Of a stretch of DNA of 52,974 nt, positions 42,732 to 49,938 are shown piece after piece. The position numbers were made by a program, and so were the translations under genes. Source of the stretch: Candidatus Anaeroferrophillacea bacterium (lineage in GTDB: Bacteria > Desulfobacterota > Anaeroferrophillalia > Anaeroferrophillales > Anaeroferrophillaceae). The notes beneath the pieces are model-generated. The model was given only the letters and a program-made list of their open reading frames with translations. It searched no databases and was not told where the DNA came from. The stretch covers positions 1 to 52,974 of the forward strand of contig JAFGAM010000105.1 in NCBI GenBank assembly GCA_016933675.1, given 5' to 3'. The first letter of the stretch is position 1. Each line of letters starts with the position of its first letter.

Positions 42732-44573
42732 ATGGACGGTGAATCAGGCGCCTGCTTGGCGTCGACAATACCCTGGCGGGAGCTGCTGGCGCCGGTCGAT
42801 TATGCGTTCCAGCCCATCGTCAATATCCATACCGGTGTCTGTCACGGCTACGAGGGGCTGTTGCGGAACGTCGAACAGGCGGGATTTCCGTCCATCAACG
42901 CCGTCTTCGATCAGGCCTATGAGGACCATTCCCTGGTGCCGGTGTGTACCATTCTGCGGGAAAAGGTACTGGAGAAGTACGTCACCATTCCCTGGGCCCG
43001 GGAGACCAAACTGTTCTACAATATCGACAACCGGACCTTCGAGGAAAACGGCAACCCCGGCCCGCAGACCGAGGGGGCGCAGTCGATGCTCAAACGCTTC
43101 GGCCTGACCAACGGCGTGTTGTGCATCGAGATCTCCGAACGCCATCCGCTGCCGGACATGGAGGCCGCCATGTTCCGCATGAACCGCTGGCGCAAAAGCG
43201 GCTTCCAGATTGCCGTGGACGACTGCGGCACCGGGTTTTCCGGCCTGCAATTGCTGTATTACCTGAAGCCGGATTATGTCAAGATCGACCGCTTCTTCAT
43301 CCGCGACATCGAACGCGACCAGACCAAGCGGCTATTTGTTGCCAGTATCGTCAATATCGCTCACCTGATGGGGGCGACGGTGATCGCCGAAGGGGTCGAG
43401 ACCGAGAAGGAGTATTACAGCTGTCGCAATATCGGCTGCGATCTGGTACAGGGCTACCTCATCCAGTATCCCAGTCGGGATATCGGAGATCTGCGGCGCT
43501 GCTACGACGAGATGACGCGGCTGGGGGCCGCCGACCGCCGCTACCGCGACAGCAAGGATCACGAACTCATCCAGCAGGAGATCGAATACATCGAACCGAT
43601 TTCCGCCGCTACCCCCCTGTTGCGGGTGCTGGATATCTTTCGCCAAAGTACGAGTCAGACGTTCTTTCCGGTGGTCAACGAGCGCCGTGAACCCCAGGGA
43701 ATCATCCGTGAGTCGGCGATCAAGGATCTGGCCTATTCGCGCTACGGCCGCTATCTGCTCGAAAACCGGACCATCAGCATGTCGCTGGATGGCTTCATTG
43801 GCCGGCTGCCGACGGTGGATGTCTATTCTTCGGCGGAAAAGCTGGTGGATCTCTATGCCATGAACTCGAAGATCGAGGGCGTCCTGGTGGTGGACGGGAT
43901 GGAATACATCGGCTTCCTCAGCGCCCAGTCGCTGCTCAAGATCCTCAACGCCAAGAACCTCGCTCTGGCCCGGGACCAGAATCCGCTCTCCGGCCTGCCG
44001 GGAAACAAGCTGATCTACGAATATGTTTCCCGCGCCCTGCTGGATCGCGATGTTTCCTACGCCCTGGTCTATTTCGATTTCGATAATTTCAAGGCCTACA
44101 ACGATACCTATGGCTTCCGTCACGGCGACCGGGTGATCCTCCTGTTCACCGAACTGCTGAAGTCACGCAGCCAGGATGCCGAACGCTTTGCCGGGCACAT
44201 CGGCGGCGACGATTTTTTCATGGGGATTCGAGATCTGGCGGCGGCGAGGGTACGCGACGAGGTAGTGGAGATCATCGAGATCTTCCGCCGTGATGTGGAG
44301 AGTTTTTATGATCCCGATGCTATTCGCCGGGGATTTATCCTCGCCAAGGATCGCGAGGGCGGGATGCGGCGTTTCCCGCTGATCACGGTCAGTGCCGCGG
44401 TGTTGATCCTGCCCCCCGGAATGAACCGGATCTATTCGCCCGAGGAGATCGGCAACCTCATCGCCGGCGCCAAACAGGAGGCGAAGCGTTCGCCGGACAA
44501 GATGTGTATCCGCAGCCTCAAGCATTTCACCGGCAAGGAAAGTCCGGGCGAGTTCGGCGCCTGCTGTGCCTGA
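42732..44573 (+). CDS. EAL-CBS-GGDEF c-di-GMP signalling protein
   Basis: 613 residues from the ATG at 42732 (GGGAGG ribosome binding site; an ATG at 42714 is possible). The N-terminal EAL domain keeps the catalytic set: GYEGLLR, NIDNRTF, IEISER, VDDCGTGFSG, KIDRFFIRDI and AEGVET, so it is probably an active phosphodiesterase. Residues about 290-420 form a tandem CBS-like ligand-binding region. The C-terminal GGDEF-like domain has HIGGDDF, not GGDEF, and the usual I-site is unclear. It may act as a regulatory GTP-binding module. Confidence 0.9.
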   Translation: MDGESGACLASTIPWRELLAPVDYAFQPIVNIHTGVCHGYEGLLRNVEQAGFPSINAVFDQAYEDHSLVPVCTILREKVLEKYVTIPWARETKLFYNIDNRTFEENGNPGPQTEGAQSMLKRFGLTNGVLCIEISERHPLPDMEAAMFRMNRWRKSGFQIAVDDCGTGFSGLQLLYYLKPDYVKIDRFFIRDIERDQTKRLFVASIVNIAHLMGATVIAEGVETEKEYYSCRNIGCDLVQGYLIQYPSRDIGDLRRCYDEMTRLGAADRRYRDSKDHELIQQEIEYIEPISAATPLLRVLDIFRQSTSQTFFPVVNERREPQGIIRESAIKDLAYSRYGRYLLENRTISMSLDGFIGRLPTVDVYSSAEKLVDLYAMNSKIEGVLVVDGMEYIGFLSAQSLLKILNAKNLALARDQNPLSGLPGNKLIYEYVSRALLDRDVSYALVYFDFDNFKAYNDTYGFRHGDRVILLFTELLKSRSQDAERFAGHIGGDDFFMGIRDLAAARVRDEVVEIIEIFRRDVESFYDPDAIRRGFILAKDREGGMRRFPLITVSAAVLILPPGMNRIYSPEEIGNLIAGAKQEAKRSPDKMCIRSLKHFTGKESPGEFGACCA

Positions 44574-44630
44574 AGCCGCCACGCGGGGTCGTGGCTTACA
44601 CCACCGCGGGAAGTCCGAACCGCAATCCAT

Positions 44631-44658
44631 GCACCCGGGCCGTCAGTGGCCCGGGTGC
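44631..44658. terminator. Perfect 11-bp hairpin between convergent genes
   Basis: Arms GCACCCGGGCC (44631-44641) and GGCCCGGGTGC (44648-44658) flank a 6-base loop, between the stops of the EAL-GGDEF gene and the SUOX-like gene. There is no T-tract, so a bidirectional terminator role is inferred only from position and stem strength. Confidence 0.5.
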
Positions 44659-44754
44659 GGTAGTCTGCGCGCCCGTCGCGGACTGCCGGGCGTACGGCCG
44701 GCGGCCGTCGTCAGGCTCGGAGAACCCGGTGACCCGCGTGTGTCGCCGGATGCT

Positions 44755-45825
44755 TCATTGCACCAGCGATCGCACGTCCACCTGCCCCACGGCCTTGATC
44801 CAGCGGTCGGCCATCAGGTCGGTGGGCACCACCAGCTTGAAGCGGCCGTCCTCGTACAGCTTTTCGCCGTTGCGGTGGTCGGCCAGCAGCAGCCGGTCGG
44901 CGTCTTTGCCCAGCAGCACCTCGCCGACGGAGAGCAGTGAGCGGTAGCCGTCGGGCGACCAGACGACGATCACCGCCGTCAGATCGTCGCAGATACCGAC
45001 CGATTGCAGCAGTTCCTGAAACGAGATGCCGCTGAAGGCGAGTTCACCCGGGCCGTGGTATATCCGGCCGTCTCCCACCTGGTAAATATTGATCTCATGC
45101 CGCTCGAGGCCGGCGGGCAGCGCGGTCAGGGTCATGGGCTTGGCCACCTGGCCGACGATGCTCATCGCCGCGGCATACAGCGGCTTCAGATTCCGGTCAC
45201 CGGGTTTCGCCGGCAGTTCCACTACCTCGATCTCGACGATATCCTCGATCCAGCGGTCGGCCCGGCGGTCGCCGGCGGTGATCAGCTTCGGATAGGGGAC
45301 CGTGCGTCCAAGCGGTGCCAGCCGCGTTTCGTAAACCGATGCATCCTCGTGGCAGCGCCGGCAGTTGCCGTGAGCCGGGTGCAGGGGAGTGCCGGCGTAT
45401 GCCAGAATGACGTTTCCCGGCTGGCGGTAGAAGATTTCGCCCCAGGACAGCGCCACCTGCTGCCCGCTCCGGTTTCTGACCAGCACGGCGGTGTCGATGG
45501 GCTTTTTGAAGCCGGGATCCTTTTTGGTGATGCCGGCCAGCTCCAGGAGGTTTTTGAGCGGCACGCCGCGGTAGGAGAAGACCCCGCGGTAGGAACCGTC
45601 GCGGCTGATGTCGTTGCCCTGCAGGGCCTGGGATTCCATCGCCGTCAGCATTGTCCGGGTGAGTTCGAGGGGGTGTCGCACGGCGCCGGTGATACTGATC
45701 ATCACCGGCGCGGGGGCGCCGCCGCCGAAAGCCGCCGCCGGCAGCAGCATGACCGCCAGCAGGAAGATGATGCCCGTCGTCCAGCGGGCAGATCTGTTGG
45801 GGTGGGTGGGGGGTGAAGATATCAT
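44755..45825 (-). CDS. Secreted protein with two sulfite-oxidase-fold domains and one CXXCH heme motif
   Basis: 356 residues with an N-terminal signal peptide (IIFLLAVMLLPAAAFG, about 19-34). Domain 1 (about 41-205) begins MISITGAVRHPLELTRTML and domain 2 (about 220-356) begins MSIVGQVAKPMTLTALP; both resemble the molybdopterin (SUOX) fold, with YRGVPLKNLLELAGI and FSGISFQELLQSVGI at matching places. A c-type heme motif C155-R-R-C158-H159 sits in domain 1. The only other cysteine is C279, and the Cys ligand of molybdenum in true SUOX enzymes is not evident, so it may be a binding or electron-transfer protein. A GGAGG ribosome binding site precedes the ATG. The family is not recognised beyond the fold. 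Confidence 0.75.
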   Translation of the reverse strand: MISSPPTHPNRSARWTTGIIFLLAVMLLPAAAFGGGAPAPVMISITGAVRHPLELTRTMLTAMESQALQGNDISRDGSYRGVFSYRGVPLKNLLELAGITKKDPGFKKPIDTAVLVRNRSGQQVALSWGEIFYRQPGNVILAYAGTPLHPAHGNCRRCHEDASVYETRLAPLGRTVPYPKLITAGDRRADRWIEDIVEIEVVELPAKPGDRNLKPLYAAAMSIVGQVAKPMTLTALPAGLERHEINIYQVGDGRIYHGPGELAFSGISFQELLQSVGICDDLTAVIVVWSPDGYRSLLSVGEVLLGKDADRLLLADHRNGEKLYEDGRFKLVVPTDLMADRWIKAVGQVDVRSLVQ

Positions 45826-45918
45826 TGTAAGCCTCCATGTTTCGGTTCAACGTGCCGTCGGTGGCGGAAAAAACTCGGGAGAGCTCGCCCGGTTGTCCGG
45901 GAATAACGGGAAAACGGT

Positions 45919-45957
45919 AAAAAAACGTGTCCATCCGGGTTGCCCCGGATGGACACG
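45919..45957 (-). terminator. Rho-independent terminator after the TonB receptor gene
   Basis: A perfect 14-bp stem, CGTGTCCATCCGGG (45926-45939) with CCCGGATGGACACG (45944-45957), and a 4-base loop. Read on the minus strand it is followed directly by seven T (45925-45919). It ends the receptor transcript and separates it from the SUOX-like gene. Confidence 0.92.
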
Positions 45958-46031
45958 CAGCGTACGGACGACGGACCGGCGGGATGATTACCGCGCGTCC
46001 CCGTTGTGAGCCGCGGTCCGTCAGACGTGGC

Positions 46032-48026
46032 TCAGAAGCGGTAGCGCAGTTCCGCGAAGGCGGTCCGACCGGCCTGCGGATAGCCCTCGCTCAGTTCGTA
46101 TTCCTCGTCGAAGAGGTTCTGGACCCCGGCCTCGATGTCGAGGTTGTCCATGACATCGAACATTACCTTGGCGTCGATAATGACGAAGCCATCGAGGTTG
46201 TTCCAGGTGCCGTCGAGATCCTGTTCCCAGCGGTCGTCATGCCACTGGAATTCGGCGAAGAAGCGGATGCGGTCGGTGATTGTCACCGTGTCGCTGATAT
46301 AGACCTTGTTATCGGATACCTCCTCGATGTGGTCGCTGGTGCGGTCTGATGAGCGGTCCTCGGCATCCAGCCAGGTATAGCTGGCGACGATCTCCTGGCG
46401 CGGCAGGATGGTGGTGCGGATCGAGGCCTCGATCCCCTGGAAGCGGGATTCGCCGATGTTGTCCTGCATGTCGGAACCGTCGGGCAGGTAGCGCTCGACG
46501 ATCAGATCTTCGACGTCGGAATAGAACAGCGCCAGGGAGAGCCGGGTGTGGTCGCCAAGGTCGTGGTCGACGCCGAGTTCGTAGTTGATCGCGGTCTCCT
46601 TCTCCAGGTCAGGGTTCGGAACGGTGTTGTCGAGATAGCTGGAGTAGAGTTCCTGCAGGGTGGGGAAGCGGGTCTTGCGGCCCACCGAGGCGTGGAATAC
46701 GGTGCGGTCGGTGAGGGCGAAGCGGATGCCGGCCTGGGGGTTGAAGGTGTCGTCGTCGTCCCGTACCTTCGCGCCGTTGGCATATTCCGGATCCTGCATG
46801 TCGTAGCTGATGCCGAGGACCAGGGAGAGGCGGTCGGTGATGCGGATGTCATCCTCCAGCCCCAGCGACCAGGTGGTGGCCTCGTACCGTTCCCACGGGG
46901 TGCTGTAATCGTCCTGTTCCTCGTGGACGTCTTCCTTGTAGTGGAACGACAGGCTCAGCTTCTGGCGCTTGAGCTGTTCGCTGCGCAGCGTCATGGAGCC
47001 GCCCCAGGAGTAGTCGTCGTAGACGCTGTGGAAGGCGTAGCGGGCGAACTGGGTGTCGTAATCGGCGCTGTCGTAGGCGTTGAGGGTGTTGTCGTAGTCG
47101 TCGCGGAAGAGCCGGGTTTTGAGTTCCAGACCGTCCATCAGTTTCGAGTCGCCGATGAGGTAGGTGGTGAGCTTGTCCCAGTTGGTGAACTTCCAGTATT
47201 TCCGCATCGGCGGTTTGGTGGCGAAGGTGTGGGGCGGTACGTCGCGCTCCGCCTCGACGACGTTCACGCCGATGGCGTATTCATGCCCTTCAGCCGGCGT
47301 CCAGCCTACCTTCACCGAGCCGGTGAAATTTTCGCGGGAGGAGTTGGTGCGGGTGTCGCCGTGCTCGTTGCGGTCATCGTCGAAGTTGTCCGGCAGGTTG
47401 AAGCTCCGCTGGTCAAGGTAGCTGGCGCCGAGCATCAGGTACCAGTTTTCCTGCCGGGTGCCGACATTGGCCGCGGTGCGCCAGCCGTCCGCTTCCCGGA
47501 CGCCGAGACTGACGTCGCCCTCGAAGGCCCGTTCCGGCCGCCGGCTCACCAGGTTGATCACCCCGCCCATGGTGTTGCAGCCGTAGAGTACCGAGCTGAC
47601 CCCCTTGGTGACGGTGATCCGCGCCAGGTTGTCGGTGGACAGCACGCCGGCATCGACGTAGCCGTCGTGGGGTACCGAGATGGGGATGCCGTCCAGGAAG
47701 ATGGGTACGTACTTCTGGTTGAAGCCGCGGACGGTGAAGTAATGTTCATTCTTGGTGCCGATGGTGGAAACGATGCCGGGCAGGATGTTGAGTGCCTCGC
47801 CGACGGTGACGCTGTTGGTCAGTTCGAGCTGCTCGATGTCGATGGTCTCGCTGGTGCTCACCTGGGTGACGGTCTCGTCGTGGCCGGTGACGACCACCTC
47901 GCCCAGGGTGAAGACGCTGCCGCCGGCGGCGGAATCCCGATCCTCGGCGGCGGTAGCCGGCAGGGCCGTGCCCAGGGTCAGGGCGACGATCAGCCAGGCG
48001 GCGGTCAGCAAGCGGTTGCGTTTCAT
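46032..48026 (-). CDS. TonB-dependent outer-membrane receptor
   Basis: 664 residues from the ATG at 48026, which has an AAGGAGG ribosome binding site. The signal peptide (LLTAAWLIVALTLGTALPATAA) is followed by a TonB-box-like FTLGEVVVTGHD. The plug domain has the LNILPGIVSTIGTKNEHYFTVRGFNQKYVPIFLDGIPI block, and the beta-barrel ends in Phe (ELRYRF) with the NLFDEEYELSEGYPQAGRTAF signature. It imports a metal complex or similar substrate; the ligand is unknown. It is open in frame with the upstream ResB-like gene, with no stop between. A terminator follows. Confidence 0.93.
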   Translation of the reverse strand: MKRNRLLTAAWLIVALTLGTALPATAAEDRDSAAGGSVFTLGEVVVTGHDETVTQVSTSETIDIEQLELTNSVTVGEALNILPGIVSTIGTKNEHYFTVRGFNQKYVPIFLDGIPISVPHDGYVDAGVLSTDNLARITVTKGVSSVLYGCNTMGGVINLVSRRPERAFEGDVSLGVREADGWRTAANVGTRQENWYLMLGASYLDQRSFNLPDNFDDDRNEHGDTRTNSSRENFTGSVKVGWTPAEGHEYAIGVNVVEAERDVPPHTFATKPPMRKYWKFTNWDKLTTYLIGDSKLMDGLELKTRLFRDDYDNTLNAYDSADYDTQFARYAFHSVYDDYSWGGSMTLRSEQLKRQKLSLSFHYKEDVHEEQDDYSTPWERYEATTWSLGLEDDIRITDRLSLVLGISYDMQDPEYANGAKVRDDDDTFNPQAGIRFALTDRTVFHASVGRKTRFPTLQELYSSYLDNTVPNPDLEKETAINYELGVDHDLGDHTRLSLALFYSDVEDLIVERYLPDGSDMQDNIGESRFQGIEASIRTTILPRQEIVASYTWLDAEDRSSDRTSDHIEEVSDNKVYISDTVTITDRIRFFAEFQWHDDRWEQDLDGTWNNLDGFVIIDAKVMFDVMDNLDIEAGVQNLFDEEYELSEGYPQAGRTAFAELRYRF

Positions 48027-48860
48027 CTTAATTTCCTCCTTTTCGGGTTGCGATCCGGAACCTGCCGCTGCCGGCGGGTTCCAGGTGGCGATGCCATAGC
48101 AGAACGTGAACAGGATCAGGGCATGGAAGAGCCACACCACCGGCCGGGCGCAGGGCGCCCGGGTGACCAGCAGTCTGACGCCGGGGCTGTTGCTGCCGGG
48201 TGCCGGCGGGGTGAATCCCAGCAGGGTCACCTGGACGTCGCCCCGCCGCAGGGGGCGGTAGGTGGCGATCCGGCCGGCGAGCAGCCGGCTGCCGTTCCGT
48301 TCGAGAACGATATCGGCGGTGTTGCGGGCGTAATCGAAGTCGTGACGGGTCCAGCGGCGCCGCGGTTTCGTCAGGATTGCCGGGTCGCTGCGGAAATCGA
48401 TCCCGGTGACCGCCAGGTTCCAGGCGGGGTTGGTGCCGGGATGAATGGATTCGCCGGCCCGAAGGGCGACCGGCGGTGGTTTCCAGCCCAGAAAGAAGCC
48501 CGCGCCGTGGGCCAGCAACAGCAGGCCGAAGGTGAGGTGGATGAGAAACATCAGCACGATCCGGGGGTGAGTTCCTCCCCGGCCGGGGGTGAAGCGCCGC
48601 CAGGTGCAGATAGTGAGGTTGAGCGCCAGCAGCGCCATGAGCAGGACGAGGCCCAGAAACCAGATTTTCAGTCCATCGCCGACGCCGGCATCGTGCAGCA
48701 GCCAGTCCTGCACCAGGCCGTGGTTCATGATGCGGGTCACTTCATGGCCGCCGCCGCGGTGGACCAGCGGCAGAAAGCCGGGAAACCAGAAGCACAGGGC
48801 GGCCAGCAGCCAGGTGGTGAAGCGCAGCGAAGAGAGGCGGGAAACAGGCTTGTTCATCAT
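48027..48860 (-). CDS. ResB-like cytochrome c biogenesis membrane protein, no stop codon of its own
   Basis: About 278 residues up to the receptor start. Four membrane segments are visible: TTWLLAALCFWFPGFLPLV, IWFLGLVLLMALLALNLTI, VLMFLIHLTFGLLLLAHGAGFF and VVWLFHALILFTFCYGIATW, with a periplasmic domain between the third and fourth. This is the arrangement of ResB/Ccs1 proteins, which with CcsA attach heme to apocytochrome c. The frame continues without a stop into the receptor (48026), giving a nominal fusion of about 942 residues. Since the receptor has its own ribosome binding site and signal peptide, the boundary is at 48026; a TAA one frame away just before the receptor ATG suggests a frameshift removed the stop. 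Confidence 0.75.
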
Positions 48861-48879
48861 GACGATTCGGTACCGCGGA

Positions 48880-49623
48880 TCACGGCTTGAGCAGTTGCGC
48901 GGCGAGCATCAGGGGCCCGCCCAGCAGACCGAGAACGGCGTACCACGAAGAACCGTTGCGGCGGCTGCCGCCGGGAAGATGCAGCGCCAGCATGAGATAG
49001 ATGAGGACGGCCGAGGAGATGATGAATCCCGGCGACCACTGCCAGACGTCGGCCCAGCCGTACAGGCACCAGAGGATGCCGGTGTCTTCGGAGAGCAGAT
49101 AGAGTACCAGCGCCGCCAGCAGCGCGTTGCGTCCCTGGTGGCGGAGGATTGCCCCGGTCCCGATTTCGCCGTCTTCGGCACCGTTCCTCCGGAGCGCGGC
49201 GATGAACAGCGCCGAGGAGAAAAGTGCGGCTGCCAGGGCCAGGCGGCGGAAAACGTGGAAGGCCACCGCCGGGAGATAGACATGGTTGTAGTCGAAGCAG
49301 GGATGCGGCGCCGGCAGGATGATGGCGCCGCCGGCCATCAGCGTGGTGGCGATGGCGGCCCACCGCAGGACTGTCGTCGGTGCCGTGGTGCGCGGGCCGG
49401 CCAACAGGGTGAGCAGGCCGAGGACCATGCCGGCGCACTGCAGGGCCTCGACCGGAGTGAACACCGGCAGGACGCCGTGCCGTCGGACATGAAGCCCGAA
49501 CCAGGCACACTGCACCGCTACGGCGGCGGCCATGACGGCACGGCCGCGTCCCGGGGTCGAAAACCGGGCCAGCAGGGCGGCGGCGGCGTGCAGCATGAAG
49601 GTGGTCGGAAACAGGAAGGACAT
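48880..49623 (-). CDS. CcsA-like cytochrome c assembly membrane protein
   Basis: 247 residues with about seven membrane segments. A tryptophan-rich segment YGWADVWQWSPG (residues 188-199) resembles the WWD heme-handling motif of CcsA/CcmC, but the usual W-x-W-D-P-K-E end is S-P-G-F here. Candidate heme-ligand His residues flank it, including NHVYLP (about 114) and AFHVFRR (about 123). It lies 19 bases before the ResB-like gene, and the pair resembles a system II heme lyase. The GGGGAG ribosome binding site lies in a possible hairpin. Confidence 0.75.
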   Translation of the reverse strand: MSFLFPTTFMLHAAAALLARFSTPGRGRAVMAAAVAVQCAWFGLHVRRHGVLPVFTPVEALQCAGMVLGLLTLLAGPRTTAPTTVLRWAAIATTLMAGGAIILPAPHPCFDYNHVYLPAVAFHVFRRLALAAALFSSALFIAALRRNGAEDGEIGTGAILRHQGRNALLAALVLYLLSEDTGILWCLYGWADVWQWSPGFIISSAVLIYLMLALHLPGGSRRNGSSWYAVLGLLGGPLMLAAQLLKP

Positions 49624-49628
49624 GCGCT

Positions 49629-49674
49629 CCCCGTGGGGGTGAATTTTCTAATGCAGCCGGTTTGTACCACGGGG
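49629..49674 (-). promoter_or_regulatory. Possible ribosome-binding-site-masking hairpin upstream of the CcsA-like gene
   Basis: CCCCGTGG (49629-49636) and CCACGGGG (49667-49674) form a perfect 8-bp inverted repeat across a 30-base loop. The gene-proximal arm contains part of the GGGGAG ribosome binding site of the CcsA-like gene. Pairing would block translation. A TTGATA...TACAAA promoter (18-base spacer) overlaps the upstream arm, so the arm may or may not be transcribed. Confidence 0.5.
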
Positions 49675-49707
49675 TTTGCCGTTATATCAAGAATAAAATA
49701 ACGGAAA

Positions 49708-49926
49708 ATGACCGGGAATTACATGCCGATCCGGAGAGCGGTTGAGCATCATGATCCGACATTTTCATCGCTAAATATCAATATTATGTTTAAAGCAAAC
49801 AAGCTTCCCTGGCATCACCGAGATCCTGCCGATCATTTTATTATTGCCACCGCAATGCGGGAAAAGGCCGGTATCGTTACCGGCGATCATGCCTTTGCCG
49901 ATTACGACGTCGAGGTGATGATGTAA
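49708..49926 (+). pseudogene. C-terminal remnant of a VapC-type PIN-domain toxin
   Basis: The last 42 or so residues (LPWHHRDPADHFIIATAMRE, then AGIVTGDHAFADYDVEVMM) match the end of PIN domains: the HRDPADxxIxATA helix and the T-x-D strand with an acidic active-site residue. The N-terminal half with the first Asp is missing, and the open codons before about 49790 look unrelated. No VapB antitoxin gene is present. The segment is AT-rich, in keeping with a transferred remnant. Confidence 0.6.
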
Positions 49927-49938
49927 CCGGTTCTCGAG

